Assembly (NCBI GenBank): GCA_023105745.1
Contig: JALGQZ010000015.1
Location: 2,358,999-2,422,998 of the forward strand
Source of the DNA: Austropuccinia psidii
Lineage: Eukaryota > Basidiomycota > Pucciniomycetes > Pucciniales > Sphaerophragmiaceae
Reading direction: 5' to 3'
DNA length: 64,000 nt
Below the pieces are notes generated by a model. It was given only the letters and a program-made list of their open reading frames with translations, had not been told where the DNA came from and made no database searches. This document shows, piece after piece, positions 1-11,741 of the stretch; position 1 is the first letter of the stretch; each line of letters opens with the position of its first letter. The translations under genes and the position numbers were made by a program.

Positions 1-1707
1 TACTAATCAAAGGAATTATAATTTACTTTAACCATATTTGGTTTCTGTTCTTTGAATTTGTCTAGAGATGAAGTAAATTCGTCCCACAATAGGTTTATCA
101 TTAATTGTTTGCATCTGGTGTAGTTCAGAAGGTGATCCTTTTCAACAAGAATAAATGTATAGCTGAAAGGTTAATTTAAAGTCTGGAGTGAAGAGAAAAG
201 GGGCATTTTCAAAGGATCTTTTTAGTTCCTCATATTCTTTAACCCTTTCTTCAGTCATCTCATAGACCTTTTGGTGGTCACAAAGTTTATGAAGAGATTT
301 TTTAATTTTGAAAAGTCCCTTATGAGCTGTCTGTAGTATCCAGAAAATCATAAGAATTATTTAATTTCCTTCTTAGTTGGTGGCATTGGTTCAAGTAGTA
401 TTTCTGCGACTTTACTTTTATCTATGCCAAGGCTTAGTCCAGATACTACATGTGGAGGTGCTTTTTGCTCACTATATACAAAGTGAAATTTGTTCAAGGA
501 TTTATTCAGATTTATTTTGAAAATTTTTGATTGCAATCTTCCCAGTCCTTTCATGTGATTTTACCAAGTTTCTGAACAAGCTATTTTATCATCAATATAT
601 ATGATTGGCCATCACTCTGACAATCCTCCAGGGAATATGGTATTCATCATTCATTAATAATGCAAAGGGGAATTGTTATACCAAATGCCAATCTCAGGTA
701 TTTATATATACCAAAGTGGAATATTATCCTTGGAAGTCTTGTGGAATTGTCTATTTAGACATTCTGATTAAAACCTTTAAGAGAATCCATGGCTGTGATA
801 AATTTAGCTTGTGATAATTGCATCACGATCTCATGGATTATAGGTATTAGATATCTGTCAGGGATAGTGTAGTTATTTAAAGTGCTTAAATGCCCTATTA
901 TCCTTGATTTACAATAGCTCCAGTTTATAATAAAAGGTGTAGTTACATACACCTGTTCATTGTGTCCTACTTTCCTTAAGTCCCCTAGGTCCATTAGTTC
1001 CTTAATGTGGACCTCTAAGGTTTCTCCATCCCTTGGGCTAACTTGATAAGCTGTTCCCACCAACAAGGGTTGATAAGGCTTTTCCACATTTAGTATGATG
1101 TCTACTTCATGTCAAAGTATAGCACCTAATGGCTTTTTATCATTTGAAAACACATTTTTGTATTTATACAGGAGATAAATTGACTTTTATTTCATTATTT
1201 CTGTTATCTATTTATTAAATTTAACCTACTCCAACTATTCACCTATGAATGTGTTTCTATGGTATAGTAAATTCATTTTTTATGAAAGTAATTTCTTCTG
1301 TTACTTGAGAAGGAAAATTTAAGTCATTTGTCAGCTCCTATTGTAAAAGAACTATCTTTTTTTGTTGGAGTTGTTTATCACATAGATTTATTAACAATCA
1401 TTTAAAAGTATGAAGTGGTTACTGGTACAGATTTTTATTACTAAAAACTTCAATTTCAGTATTATACATTGATATTGATGTGGGAATATTTATTTTAAGT
1501 AAACAGTTACAAGGGGTTTCATTCTGTGAATGGCAATACTAAATTTGACCCCTTGTTTTGGTATGAGCTTATATTCCAAATATTGTATAACGATATTTAT
1601 ATAGCTTTTTGTAACCCAAATAAAATGGACACCTTTGTCCAAATTTATGTTTTCGTATTGATTTTTTATCAAAACAATTCTGATTCCAGATTTTCAATCT
1701 GTATGAC
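1..1707 (-). pseudogene. A2 pol remnant: protease, RT and start of RNase H
   Basis: Decayed pol on the minus strand. The piece near 1490-1672 matches the segment just after the protease active site in element A ('GVKF', 'KPL'). The 755-1087 piece is the RT N-terminus, with 'HIKELMDLG', 'KVGHNEQV' and 'TTPFII' visible. 357-554 carries the post-RT '[12 protein letters not shown]' block. 142-351 carries the RT/RNase H linker '[15 protein letters not shown]' and runs into 'PDFKL'. Frame changes and stops separate the pieces, so no full protein is possible. Element D interrupts it at 1707/13533. Confidence 0.85.
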
Positions 1708-3540
1708 TGTAAGGTGTGGATATGAAACTTTTGATAAAATATCCAGTACTTTTCCTGTCCTCAAAATTTGTATAAGGTAAAATTATTTGAAAACAGTAAG
1801 AAAAAGTATTTTTGAAGAGAAAACACGCCAATTTTATTTCTTTTAACTTTGAAAGCATACAAAAATAATATAATAAAAATTTATTGTTTTACCAACAATA
1901 AAGATTTATCCAAATATACTCTACAAGAGATATTTGGGGCTACAACAGGAATTTCTGCAAGAGCAATTTCAATTGGAATTAGTTGAGCAAGGAACTGCAA
2001 GCAATTAATTGAATAAAAAAGTCTTCAAAAAGATATTTAAAGAGAAAACACCCCCAAAAGTGACCAGAATGAACTTGAAAACAAAGTGGCAAAGTTAACA
2101 GTGATGAAAGATGCTTTAACTCACTTTTGGGGTGGTTCAGGGGTAAAACTGATTATAAGAGTTACAAAAAATGATCAGAATGATTTTTTGCGTGGTTAAA
2201 AGTTTTGAAATGATATGAAAAGGGTGGTTGGAATCTCTTATTGATTGGTTTAACAGTGTTTAAACTAATTATAAAAGGAAAAGATTCTAACATGAAGAGA
2301 AAAGTGGGGCAAAGAAGACATTCTGTTATAGCCATCAATTCTCTTACTCCAAAAGTAAAGTTTACTCTTGCCAGTCGTGGAAAACACTCTGACAACAGAA
2401 AAGTCAATTATGGCATCATTGAACCCTGCTTTAGACCAAAAAAAGGCTGGTTATAGCCATTTTGGCTGTTTTGAGCCATTTTAGACCCTTAAATCAGCCA
2501 TTACTATAGTAATACCTTGCCTAGAGCCCTCAAAACACCTCATAATGAGTGTCAGGGACGTAGAAACCAGTTAAAACTGTTTTTTACTAAGATTGTTTTA
2601 TCTTAAGGGTAGTTTTACCCTCTTGGCAAGAGTTAAAACTCCCCTGGTTGGTATCAAAACCTCATCATCAATTGAGTCACAGACCCTGTGACTCAATTCC
2701 AGGCCAAAAGTGATTAACCTTTGTGTGGTATTGACATCTCATGCCTGTAAGCAAGGATTTTGGGGGTCTGGCTCCCCCTTAGAGCTAGGGTTCCTTTTCC
2801 CCCCAAATTTAATCTTGGCAATTTTTTTTTTCCTTTAATTCCTCATCATGTATTAAACTTATAATTTACATATGTAGTTCAATTGAGTTTTACAGTACAC
2901 TACTGTAGTAATTGACACCTCATATTTAAATAAAAGCTCACTTATGTAATACATGTGCACATTTTGACAATTCAATTGAATTCAATTGAAAATACTTCAA
3001 TTCCTCATAACTTCTGAGCTATACCCAACACCTCAATTTTAACACAAAAATTGATGATGAACACCACATGTGATGTGAATTGAATTAAGGTTTTGAGGAT
3101 TTCCAAATTTCATACAGAAAATACAAAAAACTTAATTTAAGATTATTTAGAGTTGAGTTACAAAAATTTCACTCAGAGGTGACCCCACCTAATTTTTTAT
3201 AAGGAATCCAATGGTGAAATAAATTTTATATTTTTATTTTTTAGACAAAAATTTATGAGAAATTTTATCAACTTTTTTGCAAAATTATTTTATTTTGGGT
3301 AATCTGGTTGAAGATTCATTTTTACTTAATTTTTTCAAGTCAAAATGTGTTTTTACAATTTTCAAATTTAATGTATTTTTATCTTCAAATTATAATCAAA
3401 TTTTTGATTTTGTATATAAATTCATATTTAAATTTAAATTTTTATTTTAATAATATAAATAAATTCATTTTATTTATGTTTATATATGAATTTTTTGTTT
3501 GTGGTCTTTTGGGTATATGAAAATACCTGTAAGGCTCACA
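1708..3540 (-). repeat. 3' LTR of element D
   Basis: 1833 bp. On the plus strand it starts TGTAAGGTGTGG and ends AAGGCTCACA, so the sense strand begins TGTGAGCC and ends CCTTACA. The first five bases to its left, ATGAC, repeat after the 5' LTR at 13532. Short open frames inside it recur in other D LTRs and are not taken as genes. Confidence 0.92.
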
Positions 3541-3556
3541 TTCCCTCCCCCTAAAG
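3541..3556 (-). other. Polypurine tract of element D
   Basis: Read on the minus strand this is CTTTAGGGGGAGGGAA, directly upstream of the 3' LTR sense start TGTGAGCC. Position and composition fit the plus-strand DNA priming site of an LTR retrotransposon. Confidence 0.75.
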
Positions 3557-4220
3557 AAAGAATATTACTTTGTAATATTTTTATCTCTAGTATGTCTTAA
3601 TCTTCTGAGAAGTTTGGTAGCTTCAGTTATGTCCTTTTCTTCTAACCATTAATCTTCAACAGTTGGGTCACTGTACCTTACAAGGTATTCCCTTACTTTT
3701 TTGGTTCTTAACTTTCTTTCTTTAAGAACTTTGGTAATCTTCTTAATACCAGATGTCTCAATAGGAGGTATAACTTGGGGAACTTTATTCCTCAAGGGAA
3801 ACTTCCAGCATCACTAGATTTATATGGCTTTATCAAGCTCACTGGGAATTTAGAAGGCTTATTAATAAGTTCTTAAGATAATTCTAATTCAACAGCACTT
3901 TCTCCATGGAGGGCTTGAATAACAAAAGTTCCTGCAAAGGATTCTTTGAGCTTTGTAAATCCTTTGATGTTTCTGGAGTTGGTGGTGGATACTAGTACTA
4001 AATACCCCACTTTGAGATCTGGAGTGGCATGTGATTGTTGCATTTATCTTTAGCATATGCAAATGAGTCTTCCATGTATCTTATTGCATGCTTTCTAGCT
4101 CTGTCTAACATTACTTTGAAGCTGGCAGCTGTAGGATGTATTTCAACCAAATATTTTCTTAAAGAATCATGACGTAGTTTGGGATTTCATCCTTCTTCTA
4201 GAATAGCAGGAGTTTGATGG
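3557..4220 (-). pseudogene. Element D integrase C-terminus and chromodomain remnant
   Basis: Minus-strand remnant matching the last part of pol in elements A and B. The segment at 3640-3720 corresponds to the chromodomain-like block in which A has 'EYLVRYRNST' and B has 'RYLVRFKNQT'. The 3960-4210 part corresponds to the post-catalytic integrase segment ('GWNP' region, then 'DLVLV'). It is closed by stops. It is separated from the catalytic integrase at 6051 onward by the solo LTR 4221-6050. In related chromoviruses this tail reads histone marks for target choice; here it can no longer be made. Confidence 0.78.
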
Positions 4221-6050
4221 TGTAAAGTGTGGATATGAAACTTTGATTAAGAATCAGGTATTTTTCCTGTCCTCAAAATTTGTATAATGTAAAAATCAAT
4301 TAAAAATAGTAAGAAATATTATTTTTGAGAGAAAACACGCCAACTTTATTTTTTAAAGCTTTATTAGTATAAAAAAATAATATTATGAGAAGATTTATTG
4401 TTTTACCAACAATAAAAGTTTATCCAAAAAATACTCTACAAGAGATATTTTAAGGCTACAAAAGAAATTTCTTCAAGAGTAATTTCAATTGGAATGAATT
4501 GAGCAAAGAACTGCAAGCAATTAATTAAAGAACAAAGTCTTGTAAAAGAATATTAAAGAGAAAACACGCCCAAAAGTGACCAGAGTGAATTTGGAAGCAA
4601 AGTGACAAAGTTTACAGTGATGAAAGATGCTTTAATTCACTTTTGGGGTGGTTCAGGGGTAAAAATGATTATAAGAGTTACAAACAATGATTATAATGAT
4701 TTTTTCACGTGGTTAAAAGGTTTAAAATGATTTAAAAAAGGTGGTTGGAATCTTTTATTGATTGGTTTAACAGTATTTAAACTAATTATAAAGGGAAAAG
4801 ATTCTAACATGAAGAGATAAGTGGGGCAAAGAAGACATTCTTTTATAGCCATCAATTTTCTTACTCCAAAAGTAAAATTTACTCTTGTCAGTCTTGAAAA
4901 ACAGAGTGAGAATAGAAAAGCCAACTATGGCATCATTGAACCCTGGTTTAGACCAAAAAAGGGCTGTTTTAAGCCATTTTTGGCCATTTTAGACCCTCAA
5001 ATCAGCCATTACTATAGCAATACCTTGTCTAGAGCATTCAAAACACCTCATAATGTGTGTAAGAGGCATAGAAGCCAGTTAAAACTGTTTTGACTAACAT
5101 TGTTTTAACTTAAGGGTAGTTTTACCCTCTAGGAAGAAGTTAAAACCACCCTGGTTGGTATCAAAACCTCATCATCAATTAAGTCACAGACCCTGTGACT
5201 CAATTCCAGGCCAAAAGTGATGAACTTTTGCGTGAATTTTGACATCCCATGCCAGTCAGCAAGGATTTTGGGGGTCTGGCTCCCCCTTAAAGCTAGAGTT
5301 CCTTTTCCCCCCCAATTTTAATCTTTCCAATTTTTTTTTCCTCTAATTCCTCATCATGTATTATACTTGTAATTTACATATGTAATTCAATTGAATTGTA
5401 CAGTACAATACAGTAATGGTTGATACCTCATATGTAAATTAAAGTTCACTTGTGTAATACACGCGCACATTTTGACATTTCAATTAAATTCAATTGAAAA
5501 TACTTCAATTCCTCATAACTTCTAAACTAAACACAACACCTCAATTTTAACACAAAAATGGATGGTTGACACCACATGTGGTGTGAATTAAATTACAGTT
5601 TTGAGGATTTTCAATTTTTGTATTGAAAATACTAAAAACTTAATTTAAGCTTATTTAGAGTTGAGTTACAAAAATGTCACTCAGAGGTGACCCTACCTAA
5701 TTTTTTATGAGGAATCAAATGGTAAAATAATTTTTATATGTTTATTTATTGGATAAGAAGTTATAATATATTATATATAAATTTTTTCCAAAATTATTTT
5801 AGTTTCATAATTTTTATTAAAAATTCATTTTTACATAATTTTTACAAGTAAAGATGAATTTTCATAATTTTAAATTTTATTGTAATTTTATTTTTAAATT
5901 ATCATTAAGTTTTGATTTTGAAATATAAATTAGTATTTATATTTTAAATTTTTCTTTTCATAATATAAATAAATTTATTTTATTTATATTTATATCTTAA
6001 TTTATCTTTTGTGGTCTTTTGGGTATATGAAAATACCTCTAAGGCTCACA
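4221..6050 (-). repeat. Solo LTR of family D inserted in element D integrase
   Basis: 1830 bp, plus-strand start TGTAAAGTGTGG, end AAGGCTCACA. Flanking pentamers GATGG (4216-4220) and GATTG (6051-6055) look like a target duplication with one later change. No internal region adjoins it, so it is what remains after LTR-LTR recombination. Its first 100 bases resemble the solo LTR at 55621-57458 ('AAAAATCAATTAAAAATAG') more than the LTRs of its host element D, so two D subfamilies are present. Confidence 0.88.
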
Positions 6051-7792
6051 GATTGGTACTGGCATGAATTGATGTCTTATATGCCAATTCTAGTGCTGGT
6101 AGAAGGGTACACCAATCATGAGTGAATCCATCACAAGCTTTGAATTCAAGGCCATATGCACAAATTCTTCTCACCATGTCTTCTAAGGTTTGTATCATCC
6201 TTTCAGCTAGACCATCAGTTTGTGGGTGGTAGGCTGTAGAGAAAGACAATTTAGTGCCAAACAATTGGTGAAGATTAGTCCATGGTGCTGAAGTGAATTT
6301 GGATCCCTGTTACTAATGATATTTTTGAATATGGCAGTCCATGACACTACTCTATTCCATATTAGAAGAGCTGTATCCATGGCTGTATCATCTTTGTGAC
6401 ATGGTAAAAAGATTGGAGTTTTACTTAATCTGTCTACAATCACCAGGCAAGCGTTGCAACTTCTGTCACCTCCTGGTGGTAGGCCAGTTACCCAATCCAT
6501 ATGGACAATTTCTCAAACTCTGGTGGATTCTTGGATTTTTATCATATTTCCAAGTCTTTTTCCAGTGGATTTATTTGCCCTTTGAAATCTGTCACAGGCT
6601 TTGAAATACTCTGCCACATTGGCCACCATATGCAGGTATTTACTTTTTCTCTTATTCTGTATTCAGACAGATGTCCTGAAAAGGGGCTGTCATGGTGTTC
6701 TTTCAATACAAGATTTATTAATGGCCTTTCCACAACTTCCATGACACATGTGTGCTTGGTCCTGTGGTAAATTATACCATCCAGTAGGTGAGATCTTCCT
6801 TCATCATAAATTTCGTCAATACTTTATCCAAGGCATGTATGAGAGAGCTGTCTTTAAAGTCTTTGCTAAGTAATTGGCATAAGATGCTACAATTTGTATC
6901 TTGAGTGTAACTGTTTCTTACTTCTACAAAGAAGGTGGTGTTCAAGTCTGTAACACTTATTCCTTCTATTGAGATCTGTGGGGAAGCTTCTTCTGGCACA
7001 TAAGCAGGATTATCAATATCATTTGGTAATGGCCATCTGCTTAGTCCATCTGTATTTTTATGCATATTCCCATCTTCATGAACAATAGTCATATTGCCCC
7101 TATACTCATTTATGGCTATTTGCCATCTGAGAATATGTCTGTTGGGTGTTTCATGTTCAAAAGTGATTTAACAGCAGTAAAATCTGTTATTACTTCAAAA
7201 ACACATCCTTCCAGAAAGTAATTGAGTTTTTCTAAAGCCCAAACAAGGCATAAACACTCCATCTGGCTTCAGTTGGTTTGATTTGCCTGGATGTGAAACA
7301 TATGGGCCCTTCAACAAGTTTATGATTTAATATTTGGACTTGATGAAGTGCAGAACCAAGTCCATCCCCTAATGCATAAGTGGAAAGATTAAAGGGCAGT
7401 TTAAAGTCTGGCATCAGTAAGAGTGGAACAGTGTTCAAGGCTTGTCTTAAAGATTCAAAGGCTTTTACTCTGTCAACAGTCATTTCAAATACTGTGTCTT
7501 TGTCACATAACTTATAAAGAGGTCTTTCTAATGATGCAAAATCTTTAATGCGTTGCCTGTAATATCCTGCAAAACCCAAAAATGATTGAATTTCCTTTTT
7601 GCTTTTAGGCATATGTTTCAGTAAGACTGCTGCAACTTTATTTTTGTCAATCCTAAGGGATAGACCAGATACCACATGTCCTAGTGCTTTGAGTTCCTTA
7701 AATCTAAAATAAAATTTCTTCAAAGAGATTATCATGTTCACAGATTGGATTTTGGTCAAACTCTGGATAATCTTCACATATGTTCTTCCCAA
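6051..7792 (-). pseudogene. Element D pol remnant: RT end, RNase H and integrase core
   Basis: Minus-strand decayed pol. The 7232-7792 segment (186 codons) runs from the end of RT ('GHVVSGLSL', '[11 protein letters not shown]') into RNase H ('LGSALHQVQ', '[15 protein letters not shown]'). 6772-7092 covers the linker ('DGLSRWPL') and the start of the integrase N-terminal region. 6542-6742 holds the zinc-binding segment. 6207-6500 holds 'MDWVTGLPPGGD', 'IVDRLSKTP' and 'SNRDPN', where family members have 'SDRDPK'. 6046-6264 holds '[21 protein letters not shown]' with the catalytic Glu. The order is right but the frames differ, so only fragments could be translated. It stops at the solo LTR at 6050. 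Confidence 0.85.
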
Positions 7793-9223
7793 GTCTTGGA
7801 ACAGACAATAATATAATCAATGTAAATGATTAACCATCCTTCTGAAAGCTATTCAGGGAAAATTTCATTCATCATTATTTGGAAGTGTGAAGGTGCATTT
7901 TTGATTCCAAAAGGCATCCTCAAATATTAATAAACTCCACAATGAACCATAAATCTCAAGTATTTCCTTGCTCTTGTTGTCACTACATTTTGATGAAATT
8001 CTTTAAGGGAATCCATAGTGCTTATATACACTGCTTGAGATGTTTGAGTAAGGGCAATATGGACTTCTGGTATTGGGTACCTGTATGGAAAATTGTAAAT
8101 GTTGGGAGCTTCTAAAGTCCCCAACCATTCTAGATTTTTCATTATGCCATGCCACTATGACTGGTGTAGTTATTTCTACTTCTTCATTGTGGCCCACGTT
8201 TCCTATTACACCAAGGTCTAGAACTTTTGTGATATGAATTTCCAGGGCTTCTCTTGATTTTGGACTTGCTGGATATGCAGGTCTTCTTAAGAGTGGTGGA
8301 TAAGGTCTCTCAATATTAAGAGTAATGTCAACTTCATTACCAATAAATGCCCCTAGGGGTTCTTTATCTGAAGCAAATGCTTCTTTGTGGTCATATAAAA
8401 GAGCAGAAAGTTCATTTTCTTGTTTATCACTCAAATGAAGGCTCATTTCAGCTTCATTTAACTGTTCAGACTCAAATTCCTCTAACTCTAAGTTAACTGG
8501 TGATACTTTGTTCACTGTAATTTGTCTTTTAAATGGTAAAAAGGCAAATTTTTGGTGCTTATTGTCTCCAATAGCAAAGTATCTGTCCTTGTTGTTATGT
8601 AAATCTATTCCATACATGATCAAATAATCATTTCCCAATATCAAATGGGTACTAGAGCAGTTTTCCATAACAACAAATTCAACAGTGATTCTTAAATTTC
8701 TAGTTATATGTGGAAATATGAAACTAGTTTCAAATATTCCCAATGCTATCATTTGGTTACTTAAACTATTGAATTTTATGCCATCAATTGGCAACAATTG
8801 ATCTTCAAACTTTGCTACACAAGTCTTAAGAAAGGATTTACCAACATAAGAGCAGAATGCTCCTGGATCAAGTAATAGTTGAGTGGGTTTGTTTTCAATT
8901 GCAACTTCTGTTATACAAGAGTTACCACCTGTATAACCTTTCCCTCTGTTTGGTTTGGGTTTTATTAGCTGTGAATATTGAATTTTTGATAAATCAAGTT
9001 GGCTATTGCTCAACTGTGGCAGGTGTGAATAAGATTCCATGATGTCAAAGGTGGTATTGATATTTTCTATATACTTGGAAGATTCTGAAAATATTGATGA
9101 TTTATCATCTGAATTTGCTTCAATTACATCATCTTTTTCAAAATCAGGTTCTTTTTCAATGTTAATTTCACTGATTTTCCCCTTTTTGAACATGTATTGG
9201 ATAAATGTGTGGTGCTTGGGCAA
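7793..9223 (-). pseudogene. Element D pol remnant: protease and RT
   Basis: A 406-codon frame (8003-9223) begins in the gag-protease linker. It holds the aspartic protease with active-site motif D-P-G-A near residue 119, where relatives have D-T-G-A, so the catalytic triplet is mutated. It continues through 'ILGNDYL', 'YGIDLHNNKDRYFAIGD' and the RT N-terminus ('RPAYPASP', 'VGHNEEVEITTPVI', 'SRMVGD'). The frame is lost just after 'MVGD' and homology continues in another frame at 7927-8142. The RT catalytic region (7800-7930) is in a third frame. Pol-like but not functional. Confidence 0.87.
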
Positions 9224-10038
9224 ATATGGAATTTCCTGATTGTATCTGCAGATTTATATTTCAAATTATTAGAGCTTTTTTTGGGGTTTTTGTCCACAGA
9301 ATCTTTCCAAGGTGTATCAAACTTTGTTTTGAGATTCATCCTACTAGAACCAATTTTGGTTCTGGTAGTTACTTCTTCTAATGTATTGATAATATCTTCT
9401 TCTGAAGATTGTTCAGTTGTCCTGCTTTTGACAGCATGCTCTAGGTCACCTTCACATTGTCTTAGAATTTTTCTATGAATCATAAACTCTGACATGTCAG
9501 GGTATAATGCTGTGAGTCTGTCTTTTTGTTGGCAAAACCATGGTAAATCTTTGCCTTTATCAGCATTGAAAGTTGCAGATTCAAAGGCTGCTTAAACCTT
9601 GAACCTCCAAGCCAAATTGGCCCATTTGGTAATAATTTGGGTTTTCCACCAAGTCCAACTTTGGTGTCCATGTGCTTGTCTCAATTTGATATACCATCTG
9701 TGAGCTGATTTGGTAAACAAGTTGTTAAAGCTAGCTGCTACTAATCTGTCTGGTAATTCAAAATCATCTGTGATCATGTCAATACCTCTAATGAATTCCA
9801 TATGGTCATATTCTCCTTCACCACTGAAGTGAGTCCATTCCTTAAGTTTTGGAGCTACTTTCAAGAGTGCTTGGCCCATTAATGGTTCCAATTTATGAAA
9901 AGAAGTCGAAAATTCATTTTTTAACTGTGAATTTTTAATATCCAATACTTGTGGATTGGGAATCCTTGTACCCTCATTTTGATTAAGAGGTGTAGACATT
10001 CTTGGTGAGGTGTTTAGTAGTTGCTCAATATCATTCAT
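9124..10038 (-). pseudogene. Element D gag remnant: capsid and zinc knuckle
   Basis: 9592-10038 encodes the family capsid signature: 'FSGEGEYDHMEFI', then 'LFTKSAHRWY', 'WTWWKTQIITKWANLAWRFKV', then a TAA stop at the capsid-nucleocapsid border. 9480-9671 and 9124-9495 continue the same protein in other frames ('MSEFMIHRKILRQCEGDLEHAVKSR') and reach a damaged CCHC knuckle ('CPSTTHLSNTC' follows 'FHI'). Gag would form the intracellular virus-like particle. Compare the stop with those at homologous places in both C copies. Confidence 0.83.
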
Positions 10039-10068
10039 TTTACTGTTGTTAAACCTTTGTGAATTTCT

Positions 10069-10629
10069 TTATTCATGTTTCAATATTTGTATAGAATTAA
10101 TTAAATTCTTTTTGTGATCATCCTCTTTATATGTCAGCTCATTCCATAATTCTGTTTGTTTAGTATTATCAGAGATAACCTCATTTAGCTTTATTGTTAA
10201 TTTTGATATTTCCTCCTTTGAGGTATCAAAACACTTTTTCAAGGCAATTATATGTGTCTTTACTTCAGTTAATGATTTTGAAATATTATCAAGATCTTTC
10301 TTATTATCCTCTTTGATAGTACTTATGGCTTGTTTTATTCCTGTTTCAATTATGTCATCAATTTTGAATTTAGAATATTTGTCTGTTAATTCTTTGATTA
10401 TGGTAGATTGCTCATTTATCTTATTGCCAAAAGAATTATCATTATTGGAAGCTTTAATCTTTCTTAAAACTTCTTCAAAACATATAAGTGTTTCATTTAT
10501 TTGGCTCAGACGCAAGCTATTTGTTTTAAGATTGTTACAAATTGATGAATTTTTATCATAAATATGACTTTTTATGTCAGTTATAGCTTCATACAACTCT
10601 GAGATAGCATCAAAAATGTCAGAAATCAT
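10069..10629 (-). CDS. Element D gag coiled-coil segment (fragment)
   Basis: A 186-codon minus-strand frame rich in Lys, Glu, Ile, Leu and Asn with heptad-like spacing, typical of a long coiled coil. It occupies the place held in element A by residues about 220-400 of the gag-pol frame and in C by the segment 26400-26850. It lies between the N-terminal gag region (10662-11068) and the capsid (9592-10038). It is only a fragment: neither end connects in frame to its neighbours. Likely role is gag multimerisation, inferred from position. Confidence 0.6.
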   Translation of the reverse strand: MISDIFDAISELYEAITDIKSHIYDKNSSICNNLKTNSLRLSQINETLICFEEVLRKIKASNNDNSFGNKINEQSTIIKELTDKYSKFKIDDIIETGIKQAISTIKEDNKKDLDNISKSLTEVKTHIIALKKCFDTSKEEISKLTIKLNEVISDNTKQTELWNELTYKEDDHKKNLINSIQILKHE

Positions 10630-10661
10630 TTCTGATATTTGAATCTGGCTTCCTCCTTCTT

Positions 10662-11068
10662 TTATAATTCCATCATTTTTCTGGCCATATGAAATACATT
10701 TTCCATGGCATCCTGTAGCCCTGGCTGGAAGTTTTTGTGGCTGGTGCCTTTCCTTTGCCCTTGTTCTGAGCTTGTGGCTGGTCTTTCACGTTGGAATTTC
10801 TGCTGCTGGCCACTGGGGCTGTTTTTGGCACTGTTTTGGGTGGTGGAGGGTTGTTTTTCCTCCATTCTGCTTTTAAGAGCATCATGTTCTTCTTTTCCAT
10901 AAATGGATGCCATCCATTGAGAAACTTGCAAATGTTGGCATGGCCCAGGAATTTTCTCACAGTAAGGTAAGAATTAATGCAGTTTTTCCACATATCTGCA
11001 AGGATATGGTACTCTTTGTGCTGCAATGAATTGCTGTAAGCCTTCTGGCTGGCTTTGTAAATGTCCAC
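10662..11068 (-). pseudogene. Element D gag N-terminal region, two overlapping frames
   Basis: Two minus-strand frames overlap here. The 131-codon frame 10673-11068 corresponds to the small overlapping ORF of element A (44539-44985): it keeps 'RKFLG', 'NGWHPF', 'APVAS' and 'KGKGKAP'. The other frame, 10662-10931, corresponds to the long gag-pol frame. The first frame resembles its relatives better than the second. A similar pair of frames exists in A, B and C, so this is a family trait and not a chance opening. Confidence 0.65.
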
Positions 11069-11727
11069 TTAGGCTTCCTTTGGCGGTGTCAGCTCTTCTT
11101 GAAGGTAAAGCAGTTTTATCAGCTTCAGAATGACACAATTCATTAATTTGGAGGTCATCAGTTGACCCTTGTCCTTCTGTAACTGATTGGCTTCTGCCAT
11201 AATCACGTCTATGACCTTTCTGGGAGCTGCTTGAGGGGTTATGGCTGGCTCCTGATCTGGCTTAAGGAATATTGTATGATCAAAAAGCTGTAAAATAGTA
11301 AGTTTACATTGAAAAACTTACTATTGGGCAAATTCTTAGCTTTCTGAAGAGTATTACTTATATCAAAGTCAATCAATTCAGAAGAAAATTGTTCAGTTTG
11401 ATTATTCTGAGTCACAATAACAGTACTATGATGGTCAGAATTGACAGTACTGGCAGGAATAATGCTGGTAGCTGTTGAGGCTGTTTCAATATTTTCTTGT
11501 CTTACCACGTTTTCAGAAAGTAAAATTAATTAAAAAGCCAATTAATTAAGTAAAAAAAGGTATTTCAAAAAGGAAATAAAAATATAAGCCTCACTTATAA
11601 TATGAAAAAATCATTCTTTTATGGATTTTTTGAATTATAAGTATTGTTTATATCTTTTTTAAATTTTTTAATATAAGAAAAAGGATTAAAAAAGAGTAAA
11701 AAAATATTTCACAGGTAAAATATCACA
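11069..11727 (-). other. Element D leader region
   Basis: Between the primer site and gag. The 11530-11727 part is A/T-rich untranslated leader. A minus-strand 89-codon opening (11239-11508; Ser, Thr and Val rich, then hydrophobic) lies where A and C have their small upstream ORF, but I cannot align it convincingly. The part 11069-11270 is open in the same frame as the start of the long gag-pol frames and shares a weak pattern with element A residues 1-110 ('SGHLQSQPEGLQQF'). Confidence 0.4.
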
Positions 11728-11741
11728 GCTGGGCCCCCAAA
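11728..11741 (-). other. Primer-binding site of element D
   Basis: On the minus strand, directly after the LTR end, the sequence is TTTGGGGGCCCAGC. It matches the primer site of A, B and C (TTTGGGGGCCTGGCC) except for the last few bases. The spacing of two bases between LTR and TGGGGG is the normal one. Confidence 0.7.

Noticed and set aside
2162..2456. 70-80 codon openings on both strands of D LTRs (also 4691-5093, 12223-12478)
   Set aside because: Both strands are open at the same place and the sequence is LTR. This is expected from composition and copy conservation and does not show a gene.
3308..3520. 70-codon Phe/Ile/Leu-rich ORF that looks like a membrane peptide
   Set aside because: A/T-rich LTR sequence (TTT, TTA, ATT codons) gives such peptides by chance; located at the end of a D LTR.
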